This document shows, piece after piece, positions 11,352 through 22,800 of a DNA stretch of 64,000 nucleotides. The stretch is from Naematelia aurantialba (Eukaryota > Basidiomycota > Tremellomycetes > Tremellales > Naemateliaceae). Below the pieces are notes generated by a model. The model made no database searches, had not been told where the DNA came from, and worked only from the letters and a program-made list of their open reading frames with translations. How positions within the stretch are numbered: position 1 is the first letter of the stretch; each line of letters begins with the position of its first letter. The DNA lies in NCBI GenBank assembly GCA_021527695.1, contig JAKFAO010000002.1, positions 930,501 to 994,500 of the forward strand, read 5' to 3'. Made by a program: the position numbers and the translations under genes.

Positions 11352-14300
11352 ATGGACGCTCTTCGACCCGGCCATGCACATCGCAGCAGCAGCGATCGGC
11401 TGTTGAGCAATTATCTGTGCGTATCCCGTATCCCCTATCCGAATGTCTCTGACGATCGACAATCTGCAGCGACTCTCAAAAGTCCTTATCGACGTCTTTG
11501 TTGACTCTACTCTCACATTCGCACTCGTCGACCTCGTCGCTGCTTGCATATGTGACGTCTTCGCCCGGCGTGCTCCCACCCGTGCGTCGCTCGGTTCGGC
11601 ATGCGGGATTTGAGGGACCGCTGTCCGCGGCGCTGCTGGACCATGGGGACGGCGTGTCGCACGGCGGATCAGTGAATGGCGGAGACGTGGAGAGCCAAGG
11701 CTGGGCAGCGTACATTGCCAGTCTGGATCAGTTCCGCAAGGACCTCAAGCAGATTCACCTGCTTGAAGAGGAATTGAGCAGAGTCAAGCGAGACCGCGAG
11801 ATTCTCGTGACGAGGTTGATCAAGACGACCAAGTCCCGTCCGACCAAGAGCGATCTCTCAGCCATCGCCAACAGCTACTCTCGACCCGATGGCTCGGCAG
11901 CATCGTCCAGAGCATCGACCTACTCGTTCGCGTCGCAAGGAAGCACAGCTAGCAAAGAGGGCAGACGCGCCGGCAAGCTCGCGGAAGCACAGGCAGAGCT
12001 TCTCGGCTGTGAGGAGCATCTCCGGGGTCTCGAGGTGCGCATCGAGCAGGAACGGAACAACGTCATGATGCGCGGTCTGGAGGAGCGATTCAGGTCCATG
12101 GATGCCGTCGGCAGAATGTGGGCCGCGCAAGCCAAGAAAGGCCTCGAAGACCTGGAAAAGGCACACGGTGGGTGCAGAAGTCCTCTTTGCGTTCCTATGC
12201 TTAACTTGAGCAGAGCTCCCTGCCGATGCCTATGAGGTCGACTCGAATCCGTCCATTGCGCCTTCTCAATCGGCTTCCCAGAACGGCTTCGAGGACCATC
12301 ACCCCTCCCCGCGTCGCAATTTCGGGCGGCCCCGTCACACGGCGGGCTCTATCACAGGCAGCATCGCCGAAGAGGACGAGACGGGCAGCTCGGGTGATGA
12401 GGTTGCAGCCAACAAGCTTGTCGTACATGAGAACCGTCGCAACACCCCGGTCAGAACCAACGTCTCGCGTTCCACTGTGCCAGCAAAGCCATCTCCACTA
12501 GGCGTGCCTTCAGTGAACCAGCGGACTCGACCGCTGTCCTCCACCTTCAGTGCGGGGGAACGCCGACACAACCAGGGCTCCGATGATGACGACTTCCAGC
12601 CTGGCGGGGGCCGTCGCGCGGCCAGCGATGTGGGGGCAATGACCTATCATCCTCCTGGCAAACGCCAGCCACTTCGCCGCACCTTCTCAGACAATCGTGG
12701 CAGGTCGTCTCCGCCACCTTTGGGCAGGCGCAATTCGAGCAGCTCGAGTGTCAGAGGTGGCCAGACCAAGAAGAAGGGCTTCTTTGCCTCGATCGGACGT
12801 CTTTTCAAAGCTCCCAAACGGCGAGACGGACGCGAATCGCCTCCCTATGGTTCCAGTAACCTGGGCGGCTGGCACACTCGCACCGACACCAACATCAAGC
12901 ACAACTCGTCGTTGTTTGCTGGTGGACGTCGAGGTGGGGATGACTCTTCTTCCGACGATGAACAAGGCAACTTTGTTAGCGTGGCAAATAACCGCAACTC
13001 GACTTGGTCAGCAGACAAAGTCGGTCGTCAATCCGGCAATGTCAAACGCAGTTCTACAATGCCTGTAGCAAGCGGTCTCATTCCACCCAAGCCTACGCGC
13101 GGAGATCTAGGAGCTAACCGAGGCAACTCATCTCAAAGCACCATCACGAAGCGCGCGCCTACGCCGTCCGGCAACAAGACACCTACTGCCCGTGCACAGA
13201 CTCCCGCAAATGTCCGTCCCAACACGCCTGCGACAGCGCTCTCCAGATCCAATACCGTCAAGTCGGTTGCATCTGTAAAATCAACGGGAACGGCCAAGAC
13301 TGCAGGAACGACCAAGAGCACTGGGACCGTCAAGAAGACGCGTCCTAATGGAAGTCTCTCGCGTGCGGCTGCAGCGAGCCAGCAAGCCGCTGAGGGGCGG
13401 ACCATCATGAGCCTGGTTGACCCACCTGCGATGCCCGAGGTGCCTAAAGCGCCGAAAAGCCAGGTATCGCCGCAAATGGAATTGCCTAAGGCGCCGGGAT
13501 CGAGCTTGGTCACTGCGCAAGCCGCGCCTCAACAGGCACATAAGCCAGTCCTGGCGAGATCCAGCAGCGAGAGGAGGGTAGACGACCCGCCTCGTGCGGC
13601 TAGTCCCCTGCCGCCCAGCAGGATGCTCAGTCCCCCGCTGAAATCCGCCCTTCGCCCTTCATCGCCATCGCCCGCAGAGTCGGCATCGATGCCCGTGCTG
13701 TCGCCTCCGATCGAGACGAAGCCGATGTTCACGGCCACAGCGCCAGGACCAGTGAAGCTCCCTCCCGCGCCTAAGCCTGAGTCCACCCCAGCTCCGGCTC
13801 CAGCGGCTTCCGCGCCTGCACCGAAACCAGCAACAACTACGCGCAACTCGTATCAATCACTGACTACTGAAGGAGGTTCGGTATACGAGTCTGCTGCGGA
13901 GGATGGAGGCGCCGATGGCGGTTCGGAAAGCGATACAGAAGACGACATCTCGCACTACAAAGTGGTGGATAACGCTCGAATCGCTCGACTTGGCGAGATT
14001 GCTCGTGGGGTATCTACGGAGCGAGTCCCGCGAGACGACGTCAGCAACGCCGACAGCGACGATACTGCCCAAGGCGAAAGTCCCGCTACTATGACTACGG
14101 CTACGCCTCCTGAGCCTGTTCCGATTCCGTCGGCCAAGTCTGATGCGGGGTCGGTGAGCCGACGTAAATCCGTGCGAATTACAGCGCCCGACTCGCCAGC
14201 CGATACGCTATCCGTCCACGCTCCGCCACCACTTACATCTGAGCATGCGCCGGACATGGCCGAGTTGGAGAGGAGTGGGTCGCCAGAGCCTGAGCGGGGC

Positions 14301-14489
14301 ACGGACGGGCAGTGGGCGACGCGGATCGGCCGCATGAGAGAGGACACGAGCGACGAGTCGGACCACGACGAGGGGTACAACAAGGCGCGGAAGGGGCTGC
14401 TGCGCAATAGTGGGCAGTGGGAGGCGGTTGACGAAGGGAAGCACAAGAAGGCGCTGACGCGCAAGGGCAGCAAGAAGAGCGCAAAGTGA
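11352..14489 (+). CDS. Unrecognised protein: N-terminal BAR-like helical region plus long disordered Ser/Pro-rich tail
   Basis: I do not recognise a named family. ATG at 11352 opens a small exon (MDALRPGHAHRSSSDRLL), joined by an intron ending at 11469 to DSQKSLSTSLLTLLSHSHSS. The first ~280 residues form three long amphipathic helices (for example QFRKDLKQIHLLEEELSRV and EERFRSMDAVGRMWAAQAKK), the pattern of BAR or eisosome-type membrane scaffolds. A second intron near 12170-12213 joins LEKAH to ELPADAYEVDSN. The remaining ~700 residues are low complexity: Ser/Arg-rich, then Pro/Ala/Thr-rich, with a short basic-hydrophobic segment KKKGFFASIGRLFKAPKRR that could bind membrane. The C-terminus is strongly basic (KKALTRKGSKKSAK). 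A cortical scaffold role is inference only. Confidence 0.75.
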
Positions 14490-15108
14490 GACAGACAGTG
14501 AGCGGGGTGGTCGAGTGAATCTGTTGGATCGGATAAAATGATAATCAGCGGTGGCCACGGGGGTCAGCTTTGAGATGAGTCAAACAGACATTTTGGGCAA
14601 GGCGAGGGCCAGATATACGCGTGCGGTTTAATTCAGTGGTTATGAAAGATTGCAGTGTCTCATGTTTCATGACCTGATATTCGTGTTCCATCACATCAGG
14701 CCCGACTTTCGGCGTACAGTGCTTGTCTACGACTGGAACGGGGTGCCGACGCCAGGACTCGAGTGGTTCGTTCAAGATGAGACATGGAGACATGGAGACC
14801 TGGAGGGAGATACGACCTGGCAGAGCTCTTACTGAAATATTCAGACGCCGCGATGCCAACAGGAAGAAACGGCCACTAGGAGATCAATGACGGGACGGGA
14901 GTCTATATCGTACAGGCACTCGATATTAATCACTCGATATCATTGCAGAGTCGCGACACCGTAACAGTGGCAGATCAGGCCGACCTGTAATGTCTCTCCG
15001 GTATTACGTGGACGACAGTTACGCTGCAGTCGAGATGTGTGGAAATAGTCAGAACAGGTAACGTCAGGTAACGTCAATCATACATGCATGCCAGAGCGCA
15101 ACCAAAGA
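14490..15108. other. Convergent intergenic region
   Basis: About 620 bases hold the 3' ends of the BAR-like gene and RPS23. There is a small catggaga duplication near 14782-14800 and repeated ggtaacgtca motifs near 15055-15075. I see no coding or RNA gene. Confidence 0.6.
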
Positions 15109-16345
15109 TTACGACCTAGGCTTCTCCCTAACGACGAGTCAGCACCAGCCTACATCAGGTAACGACAAACAGAGAGCAGGGGAGATGCACGAGACCGAGG
15201 CAGAGCAGGCATCTGAGCCTGAGAAGACATCCAAGGCAGGAAGACATCCGAGCCTGAGAAGACATCCGAGCCAGAGAAGACATCCGAGCCAGAGAGGCAG
15301 ACGGAAGCAACCACTCACTTCTTCTCCTTCCAGAGAGCGAGGAGACCGACACCAGCGACCTTGACCACCTTGAACCGCACACCGGGGATATCACCCTTGG
15401 CTTTTCCGCGTCGACCAAAGCCAGAGATCAGCACCTCGTCGTTCTCGTCGGTGAAGTTGAGGCAACCGTCATTGGGCACGAAAGCTGCGCGTGTCAGCGA
15501 CCACACCACGTGAAATGGCATGCGAGGGGCTCAGGAGGTTCAAACTTAGGAAACGGCATGCGACAGGCTCAGGAGGTTCAGAGTAGGGATACAGGACTGT
15601 ACATGCAGTGACGGGAACGCTGGGTGCGGTGGGATCAGAGACGTAACTGACCGGTGACTTTCTTGCCGTTTTTGATGAGCTGGACACGGACACACTTTCG
15701 AATGGCAGAGTTGGGCTGCTTGGCCTCAACACCGACCTGCGACAGTCAGCTCTCTGAGAAACCCATACAGGCGGCGATCTCGAGCGACAAGCGCCTCGCA
15801 TCCCTCCGCCTAGCATCCCGTCGTCCTGCTGACCAACGGTCGTCGGCGATGCCAACCGCATGATTTTTCTCCCGCAGCATCACGATCCCATCTCTGCCCC
15901 GATGGCAGCATCATGATTCTTTCTCTGCTCCGATGGTGCACTGTCCTTGCACCAAGCATCGCTTCACTCCACCCCGTCGCCAAAACCAAACGGAGCCCAA
16001 GCTCACCTTCTCCAGCACAATGCCCTTGGCGTGCGAGGAACCACCAGTGGGCGAAGTCTTGTAGAACTTGCCGAGCGCCCGCTTCTTGTAGTTCTTGTCG
16101 GCCCATCGGTTCTCCCGTCGACTAGTCCGGAGCTTTCGGGCGGCGTGCAGTCCGCGAGGCTTGTTGGCTGTTGGCGTTGGGGTTGGCGTTGAGATGGTTC
16201 AGGAGAGAAATATCGAAGAAGAAGCGCCAATATCGAGTCAAGAGGAAGAGACAGAGAGCGTGGGTTTATCGAGAGAAAAGGGACAGGGCGAACACTAGGT
16301 CAGCAACGCTACTCGTGAGGAGGATGATAGCGACGCACAACCCAT
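15109..16345 (-). CDS. RPS23: 40S ribosomal protein uS12 (Rps23)
   Basis: uS12 sits at the decoding centre of the small ribosomal subunit. The protein reads [53 protein letters not shown], then the conserved [18 protein letters not shown] and [18 protein letters not shown], ending LWKEKKEKPRS. Five exons fit: 16342-16345 (ATGG), 16007-16167, 15652-15736, 15319-15484 and 15109-15127. They total 435 nt, or 144 residues plus stop. The last exon supplies only the final residues EKPRS after a split Lys; without it a false stop appears at 15315. The first exon is tiny and its donor (GTTGTG) is weak, so the start is the least certain part. The four introns are 174, 270, 167 and 191 nt, much longer than in neighbouring genes. 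Confidence 0.93.
15212..15297. repeat. Imperfect 15-18 bp tandem repeat inside last RPS23 intron
   Basis: Units like aagacatccgagccagag repeat about five times. All lie within the intron 15128-15318 that separates the body of RPS23 from its final 19-nt exon. Confidence 0.85.
15511..15579. repeat. 38-bp direct duplication inside RPS23 intron 3
   Basis: Two near-identical copies of an element containing ggcatgcga then ggctcaggaggttc start 38 bases apart (the tgcga cores at 15521 and 15559). Both lie in the intron at 15485-15651. Confidence 0.85.
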
Positions 16346-16731
16346 GATGAAGACTTGATGGATGAAGAGAGTCCTATCCAGCGATCTCGAAAGACCCTTC
16401 AAGCACCAGCAGTCGCAGAGCGAGGGGGAACGGGGGAAATTCGGCAATTTGAGAAATTCAGAAAAGGTGGCACTCAATTTCCCTTAGCTCCGATAGCAGG
16501 ACACACCTTAACTCCGAGCAGGATAATACCCACGTGGTGTCGGCCTCGTCCGGCTGAGCCCCGCATTTTCCGGTCCTGCAGCATTGGCCATGCGATTGCC
16601 GTGATTCCAACCGCTCTTTGTCCAGCAGCCTCAGTCTCAAGAGGCATCTCTTTGTGCATATCCTCTGACAACTTGTGCATACCCTCTGACAGCTTGTGCA
16701 TATCCTCTGACAACTCGCCGAGAACATCATC
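16346..16731. promoter_or_regulatory. Divergent RPS23 / GGT promoter
   Basis: The 386-nt interval between divergent starts contains the triplicated 21-bp element described separately, immediately upstream of the GGT start. I recognise no defined ribosomal-protein promoter element. Confidence 0.5.
16652..16714 (+). repeat. Three tandem 21-bp units upstream of the GGT start
   Basis: Units begin at 16652, 16673 and 16694. Copies 1 and 3 are identical (ttgtgcatatcctctgacaa plus c) and copy 2 differs at two positions. The array ends 17 bases before the ATG at 16732, so it lies in the 5' leader or core promoter. Confidence 0.95.
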
Positions 16732-19674
16732 ATGGCACCGCTAGATTACAGCAAACTGCATCCTTCGTACAACCCTCAGTTCGCCCACTTCCCCTCGAGG
16801 CGGTCTACCGTGTTCTCGGCAAGGGGAGCAGTCGCGACCTCGCAGCCTCTAGGTGAGTTGGCTCTTGGGTCCCCTCCCCCTTGATAAAGCGGGGATTTGG
16901 TACAGCTAGGCGATATGCTAGAAATCACGGAATCTCGGAGCAAGCTGACTCGTCACAGCTGCTCAGGCGGGCCTTGAGATCCTCAACAAAGGTGGTAATG
17001 CTGGTAGGTCCACATGTACCGTTCCAAGCGAAAGCTATGCTGACGAGCTGTCTAATAGCCGATGCAGCTGTTGCTACAGCCGCTGCTCTGAATGTAACCG
17101 AGCCTTCATGTACTGGTACGTGTGCTTGTCATCTCCCCAGGGATATTACTGATCTTGTGGAAAGGTATCGGCGGTGGTAAGCTACTTGTCTGTATCGATG
17201 GGCTCTCTGACCAACAGCATGATAGACGCCTTCTGTCTGTACTTTGATGCCAAGGCAAAGAAAGTCGGCGCCATCAACGGGTCCGGCCGATCGCCGAAAG
17301 CGCTCAACCTGGAGTACCTCCGCTCCATCGGCATCACCGGCGACACGGTGCGGCCCACCTCACCCTAGAATGCAATCAGGCTGCATTGCAATTCGGCCAT
17401 TAATGCTAACAGTACCTTGTAGATTCCGCTGACAAATCTCAACTCTGTGACAGTTCCCGGCGCAGCTGCGGCGTGGATCAAGACGATCGAGGAATTTGGT
17501 TCGGGAAGATTGACGATGAGCGAGATCCTCGCGCCTGCTATCCGTATGGCACGCAACGGGGTGCCAAGCCACGAGCTCAATTCGCGAGCGGTAAGCTCAG
17601 GATGGCCCTGACTGGTAACATACTTCAACAGGCTAATTCATCTCGCAGTGGCAAGTATCGGAGAAGCTGATCAAGAACGCCTCTCCGAATTGGCGCGAGT
17701 GAGTGTCTAGATGAAGCCGCTTGCCTGGTGCACGCTGATTCGTACAGAATGATGATGCCAGACGGAGTGAATATCTCATTGCACAGCCGAGCTATCGCTG
17801 ATCTTCCGATCAAGTCATATCCCCAGCCGTCGCACATCATGACGCACCCACAGCTGGCAGACACGTTTGAGGCCGTGGCACAACACGGCCGAGAAGGCTT
17901 CTACAAGGGCCGCATTGCGGAGGGTGCGTTGGCATCATCCCCTGTTGGCCGTAAAGTCTCCCTTGGCTTTTACAAAGCTTACCATTGTCTAATAGCGATC
18001 GTCGAGGTCATTCAGCAAGGAGGGGGCGTCATGACGCTCGAGGATCTGGCCGAGTGCGATGCGGATGTGGTCGATCCTAACAAGTACGACTTCCGCATCG
18101 GCGACGCTGCAGACCAAGGAGTCACTCTTTGGGAGGTCAGTCCGAGATCATACGTTAACATCAGGATCCAATGCTGATGCACACTGGTACAGTGCCCGCC
18201 CAACGGACAGGGCCTGACTGCGCTTATTGCTCTGGGGATCGTCGAGGCTGTGGAGGAGCTGCACGGGATCGACATGCTTGAGCTCGAGCACAACTCGGTG
18301 CTCTACTGCCACATCTGCATCGAGGCCCTTCGCCTAGCCTTTGCAGGTCCGTGTCTCCCTCCCGCTACTGCCTCTACTGCCCCCACCGAGAGCGCAGGAT
18401 TACGCTGACGCTGATGCTTCGTGCAGACAGTACGTGTCCCGCTGGACTATTGGACTTGGCTAGGATGACGCGCTGAGGCTGATCTACCGTAGCCCGGTAC
18501 TTTGTGACGGATCCCGATGTGGTGTACGTTCCTACGGCAGAACTTCTGTCCAAGCCGTACCTTGCAGAGCGGGCGAAGCTGGTCGATCTTAAGAAGGCAT
18601 CGACGATCAAGCACGGTAACCCTTACAATAGCTCTGATACGGTCTACCTCGCGACCGCGGACGAAGAGGGTAACGCATGCTCCTTTATCGCGTCAAACTA
18701 TGCTGGTAAGTCCGCCTGCCTCTTCTCCCTTCTGTCGCTTTTCTTGGAGGCACACAAGGGCTGGATGTTGGCTGTCAGGCGTTGCGTGTTCGCATTGCCT
18801 GTTGCGTGCTTGGGGCGTGGTACTGGGTGTACCAAGCGTTGGGCGTGGCGTGCTGACGGTAATAGGGTTTGGGACAGGGGCGATCCCGGCAGGCTGTGGC
18901 TTCACCTTGCAGAACCGCGGAACGGGCTTTACGCTCCGCGAAGGGCACCCAAACAACATCCAAGGCGGCAAGCGGCCGTACCACACCATCATCCCCGGGA
19001 TGGTGACGCAGGGCGAGGACCTGCTCATGGCATTCGGCGTGATGGGCGGTTTCATGCAGCCTCGTGAGTCGTGCAACCAGTACTCGCAGTACTTGCAGGT
19101 CGCAGTACTGGCAGACAAGTCTCTAGGGAAGTCTGAACTGATTCCACACTCGCAGAGGGCCACCTCCAAGTCCTGCTCAACAAGCTGCGCGGGTTCTCGT
19201 CCCAGGTCGCCCTGGACGCGCCGCGGTTCTGCATCTCCGCCGGGCTCCCCGACAGTAGCGTCAAGGGCGCCGAGTCGGCAGGTGATATCGACAGCGAAAT
19301 TTGGTTTGAGGATGGCATTCCGGCCGACGTGGTCGCCGAGCTCAGGGGTGGGTGATCGCTCTATTGCTGCCTGGGTCTGCCTCTCTGTGTGTGGACTTAA
19401 GTCGACTTGCTTCATCGTGTCTCGGTCTGCCTCACCATACCTCGCCTCGTCTCGACGTGATTGGATACCCCCTCCATCGGCTCTCTGTGTGACTTTCATA
19501 TCCGCTGACGGACGGCTAGCAATGGGACATCGCTGCGAGGTGGCGACGGCGTATCGGCGCAGCATCGCAGGGCGCGGCCAAATCATCCAGGCCCTGACCG
19601 ATCCGTCTGGCCGACGTGTCTGGGGCTGCGGCTCTGATCTCCGTGGCGACGGGTGTGCGCTGGGCCAGATCTGA
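16732..19674 (+). CDS. Gamma-glutamyltransferase-family N-terminal-nucleophile enzyme (intracellular, YwrD-like)
   Basis: The family hydrolyses or transfers gamma-glutamyl groups (glutathione breakdown) or acts as a related acylase, after self-cleavage before a catalytic Thr. Starting [11 protein letters not shown], the spliced reading gives [37 protein letters not shown] and [18 protein letters not shown], the standard large-subunit opening. The predicted cleavage and nucleophile region is [19 protein letters not shown], followed by [20 protein letters not shown] and the C-terminal [12 protein letters not shown]. There is no signal peptide or N-terminal membrane anchor, unlike secreted eukaryotic GGT1. 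Sequence style resembles the bacterial-type GGT-like acylases also found in many fungi. The gene has roughly ten introns. The longest single open frame over its 3' half is not the true frame throughout. Substrate is unknown. Confidence 0.88.
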
Positions 19675-19867
19675 TTGCACGCAGGTACGGGTATACAGTA
19701 CAGTAGGTATACTAGACTATCCAGGTACAGGTATACACGTGTGACGCTCGTGTCGAGCGATCTTGACCATCTCAAAAGTCCGCCACTATAGATGACATGC
19801 ATGAAATGCTACACCGTGTCAAACAGACAATGATACTACTCAAAGAGCAGACCATGCGAGTGATGGC

Positions 19868-22800
19868 TCAACCGGGCCGGCTCGGAGCAGTCGCCATCTC
19901 CAGTGCCGCCTTGATCAGGCGGACCGACTCGAGGTGCACTGGCAGGCAGTCGTCGGTCATCCCGAACCGCACTCGGGCCAGACAAGCGAGCCTGTAAAAC
20001 TCCCTCGCGAACAGCTTGTCGGGCTGTTCTTCCTCTTTCCCCGGCGCCGGCCGGTGCTGCAGGACGTGGTAGACGGCAGTCACGTGGTCGCTGCCCAGCG
20101 TCGCCATGGACAGCACAAACGTCGAGCGGGGGTAAGTCGGGCTCGGCCTGCTCGGCACGCCCGGCACGCCCGGCACGCCCGAGGCTGAGCCTGACCCTGG
20201 AAGAGGGGGGACATGGGAACGGGCCAACAGAGGGACTCGGTGGTGGTACGAGATGGTGTGGCCCACGAGGGTCTCGTCTACAAGCGTGGCTGAGGGATCC
20301 GTCAACAGCGCTGTAGGCACGTTGGCTGCTTGTGGCCGCATGCGAGCAGAGGCGTGTGCCTGTGCACAGGGCGCTTCGACGACAAGAAGGGTGACAGGGG
20401 CCTTTTTCGACGCGATCAGAGACGTCCAAGCTGCAGACATCAGCCGCCTGCTCTTGCTCTCTCCCAAGTACCGCGCTGATCCAACGCAGCACTCACCCTC
20501 GTGTTCCTCTTGCTCCAAGCCGCCGAGAGCGGACACGCTCAGTCGCCACTCCACAGCAGCCGTGCTGGCAAACCGAGCCATAAACCCCCACAATGCGTCC
20601 AGCCTGGACTTCCACCCGTTCCCTGCAACTTTCCAGTGCGTCATCTGGAAATTCTCTCCATCAGCGTCCATCACCAACGCTACCAGGCAGTCGAGGACGA
20701 CCACATAGGCAGCGTGCACAAGTCGCCATCGGTTGAAGACGTCGTATGACCGGATGGGCCACGTCATCATCAGGCTCGGTCGGGGAGGATGATCCGGGGC
20801 CAGCGTGAGCGACGGATACTGCATATACGAAATGTTGGTGTCTTCGACTCCATGCAGATCCTTCTTCCTCGGCAGTCGGGGCATTCGGTTATAAATGTCA
20901 AAGGCGATACTCTCCATCCTGCGGGGATCAGGGTCGGAAAGCGCCAGGTGGTGAACGACGACCGTTTTCCGCGGGGATTTGTGGTTGAATGAAAGACCAA
21001 GTGGTGACTCGCGCAGCACGAAGATGACAGTGTTCTCATCCGCTGCATCGATGGCTTTCGCTGTTGACTCTATCAGGGTGTGCACACAATCCTGGGGACT
21101 GACTTACCCAGGATGTCATAAAGGTCAGTCACACTGGCGGAAGTCGATACTTCTGGCCGCTCGACAAGCGAGAGCGATCCCAAGCGCAGTTTCTGCCCAT
21201 ACGTCAGATGAGGTTTTGACGATGGCAGAGATGACGCACCTTGTAGATATCTTGCATCTCCCCGAGAAAGGCTTTGCCATACGCTTGGGACGATGCGGTT
21301 TCACAAATGACCAAAGCCTGCATGTCCTTCTTTCCGCCCACAGGTTGCAGCCCGATTTCTTGCCAATAGCGAATCCCTGAAATGTCAAGGCGCATCACAT
21401 TGCCATTGTATCCGGCATGGACCTTGCAAGTTGCCAGTGGTCCAGCTGCTACTTGATCGTCGTTCACTGCCGGATCATCTGAGCACTCATCAGCGGCCGT
21501 CTCAGTCACAAAATCCTACCTAGCAGGCCAGCAATGTCTTTTAATGCCTCGCCGTGGTTCATAAGATCCCCAAGCAGCTGCAGATCCATGGACGGATCTT
21601 TAACTTGGCGGGACAACAGAGAAGCTCGAAATCGGGAATTCTGCACGATCTCCAGACAGAACAGCTCCAAGTCTAGCTTATCTATATCCAGCATGGGTTC
21701 GAAAGCGATGGGCGCCATCGACGAATCAAGCATCGTGGTAGCTAACGGCCAAGCCGTCTCCGATGTTACTCTTCCCGCGTCGTCATTCGTGAGGATCGCC
21801 AATTCCGGTCCAACGCACACGATCGACCCATATTGCACCTCATCGCCCCTCCTTGATTCTACTGGGACCACGGGTGTGGGTCGACCAGAGGTAGATTCTG
21901 TGTCGTCTAGCTCACTCTCGGGTGTCGGAGGTGCACCGGACCATTCTTCCTCTTCGGTCTCGCTCTGCTCGGGCTCCATGATCCATTCTCTTGCGTAGTC
22001 ATAGGCGCCCGCCTTGGCAGGAGGTCTGAGACGGGTGATGAGATCGGGACGGATCGATTCAGGTGTAGGTGTCGGGGAGGGGGGAGCGTAGATTTGACTT
22101 GTGCGAGCGTTTGATGCGGAAGGCAATGGTAGGGCTTCAAAGTCAGAAGGGATCATATCTGCTACAGTCGACGCCCGTTTTCGCTTGCGGAGGCGGTCAG
22201 ACGCGGTCGAACGGGATGAAGGGCCCTCTTCTGTGGAGAAGGGGAGAAGGTCTGGTTGTGGGTCGTTCACGGCTGGGTGCGGTGGCGTTGGTGGTCTGTC
22301 GGAGGGCAATGATCGCATGCTGTTGACTGGGGAGATGGACGGGATGGCGGTCTCGTTTGGCGGCACCGGCTGGATCGGTGTCAGCGCGGGCGATGTGGGG
22401 ATCTTGGGGTCAGGGATAGCGACCTCCTCAGCGATCGATTCCAAGGCAGGCTTCTCTGCAGCGGGCGAGTCGAAGAAATCAAAGTCGTCTTCTGTGACCT
22501 TTGCGTCCTCTGCTGTGTCATCATCGTCGAACAGAGCATCAAAGTCGTTCGTCGAGAAATGTGGCGCAGGCAGCTCATCATCAACTACCGTTTGAACTGC
22601 GTGGACCACTGCGTCAGGGGCCGGGTGTTGGTGGTTCGATTCCGGACCTCCAAGGAGGTCATCTGGACTGGCTCGGTCACTGTCCATCTGGATTGTTTTG
22701 GTCGTTTCCGGGGAACCTGAATGGGTAGAAAACAGGTCTTCAAGATCAGAGTCGCCGTTGCCGGTGCCGTTCGCCCTGGGCGCGAGGGGACTCTGAGCGG

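Noticed and set aside
15315..15521. RPS23 ending at 15315 with KEKK
   Set aside because: A canonical GTGAGT donor sits at the apparent stop. The downstream acceptor restores the family's usual EKPRS end, and the exon total becomes a multiple of three.
18517..19674. 385-residue plus-strand frame in the 3' half of the GGT gene
   Set aside because: It runs through introns and is out of frame with the conserved GGT sequence for most of its length; only the last exon coincides.
22632..22650. tRNA-like ggttcgattcc sequence
   Set aside because: Lies within the MED13 coding exon, and no acceptor, D or anticodon arms can be drawn around it.
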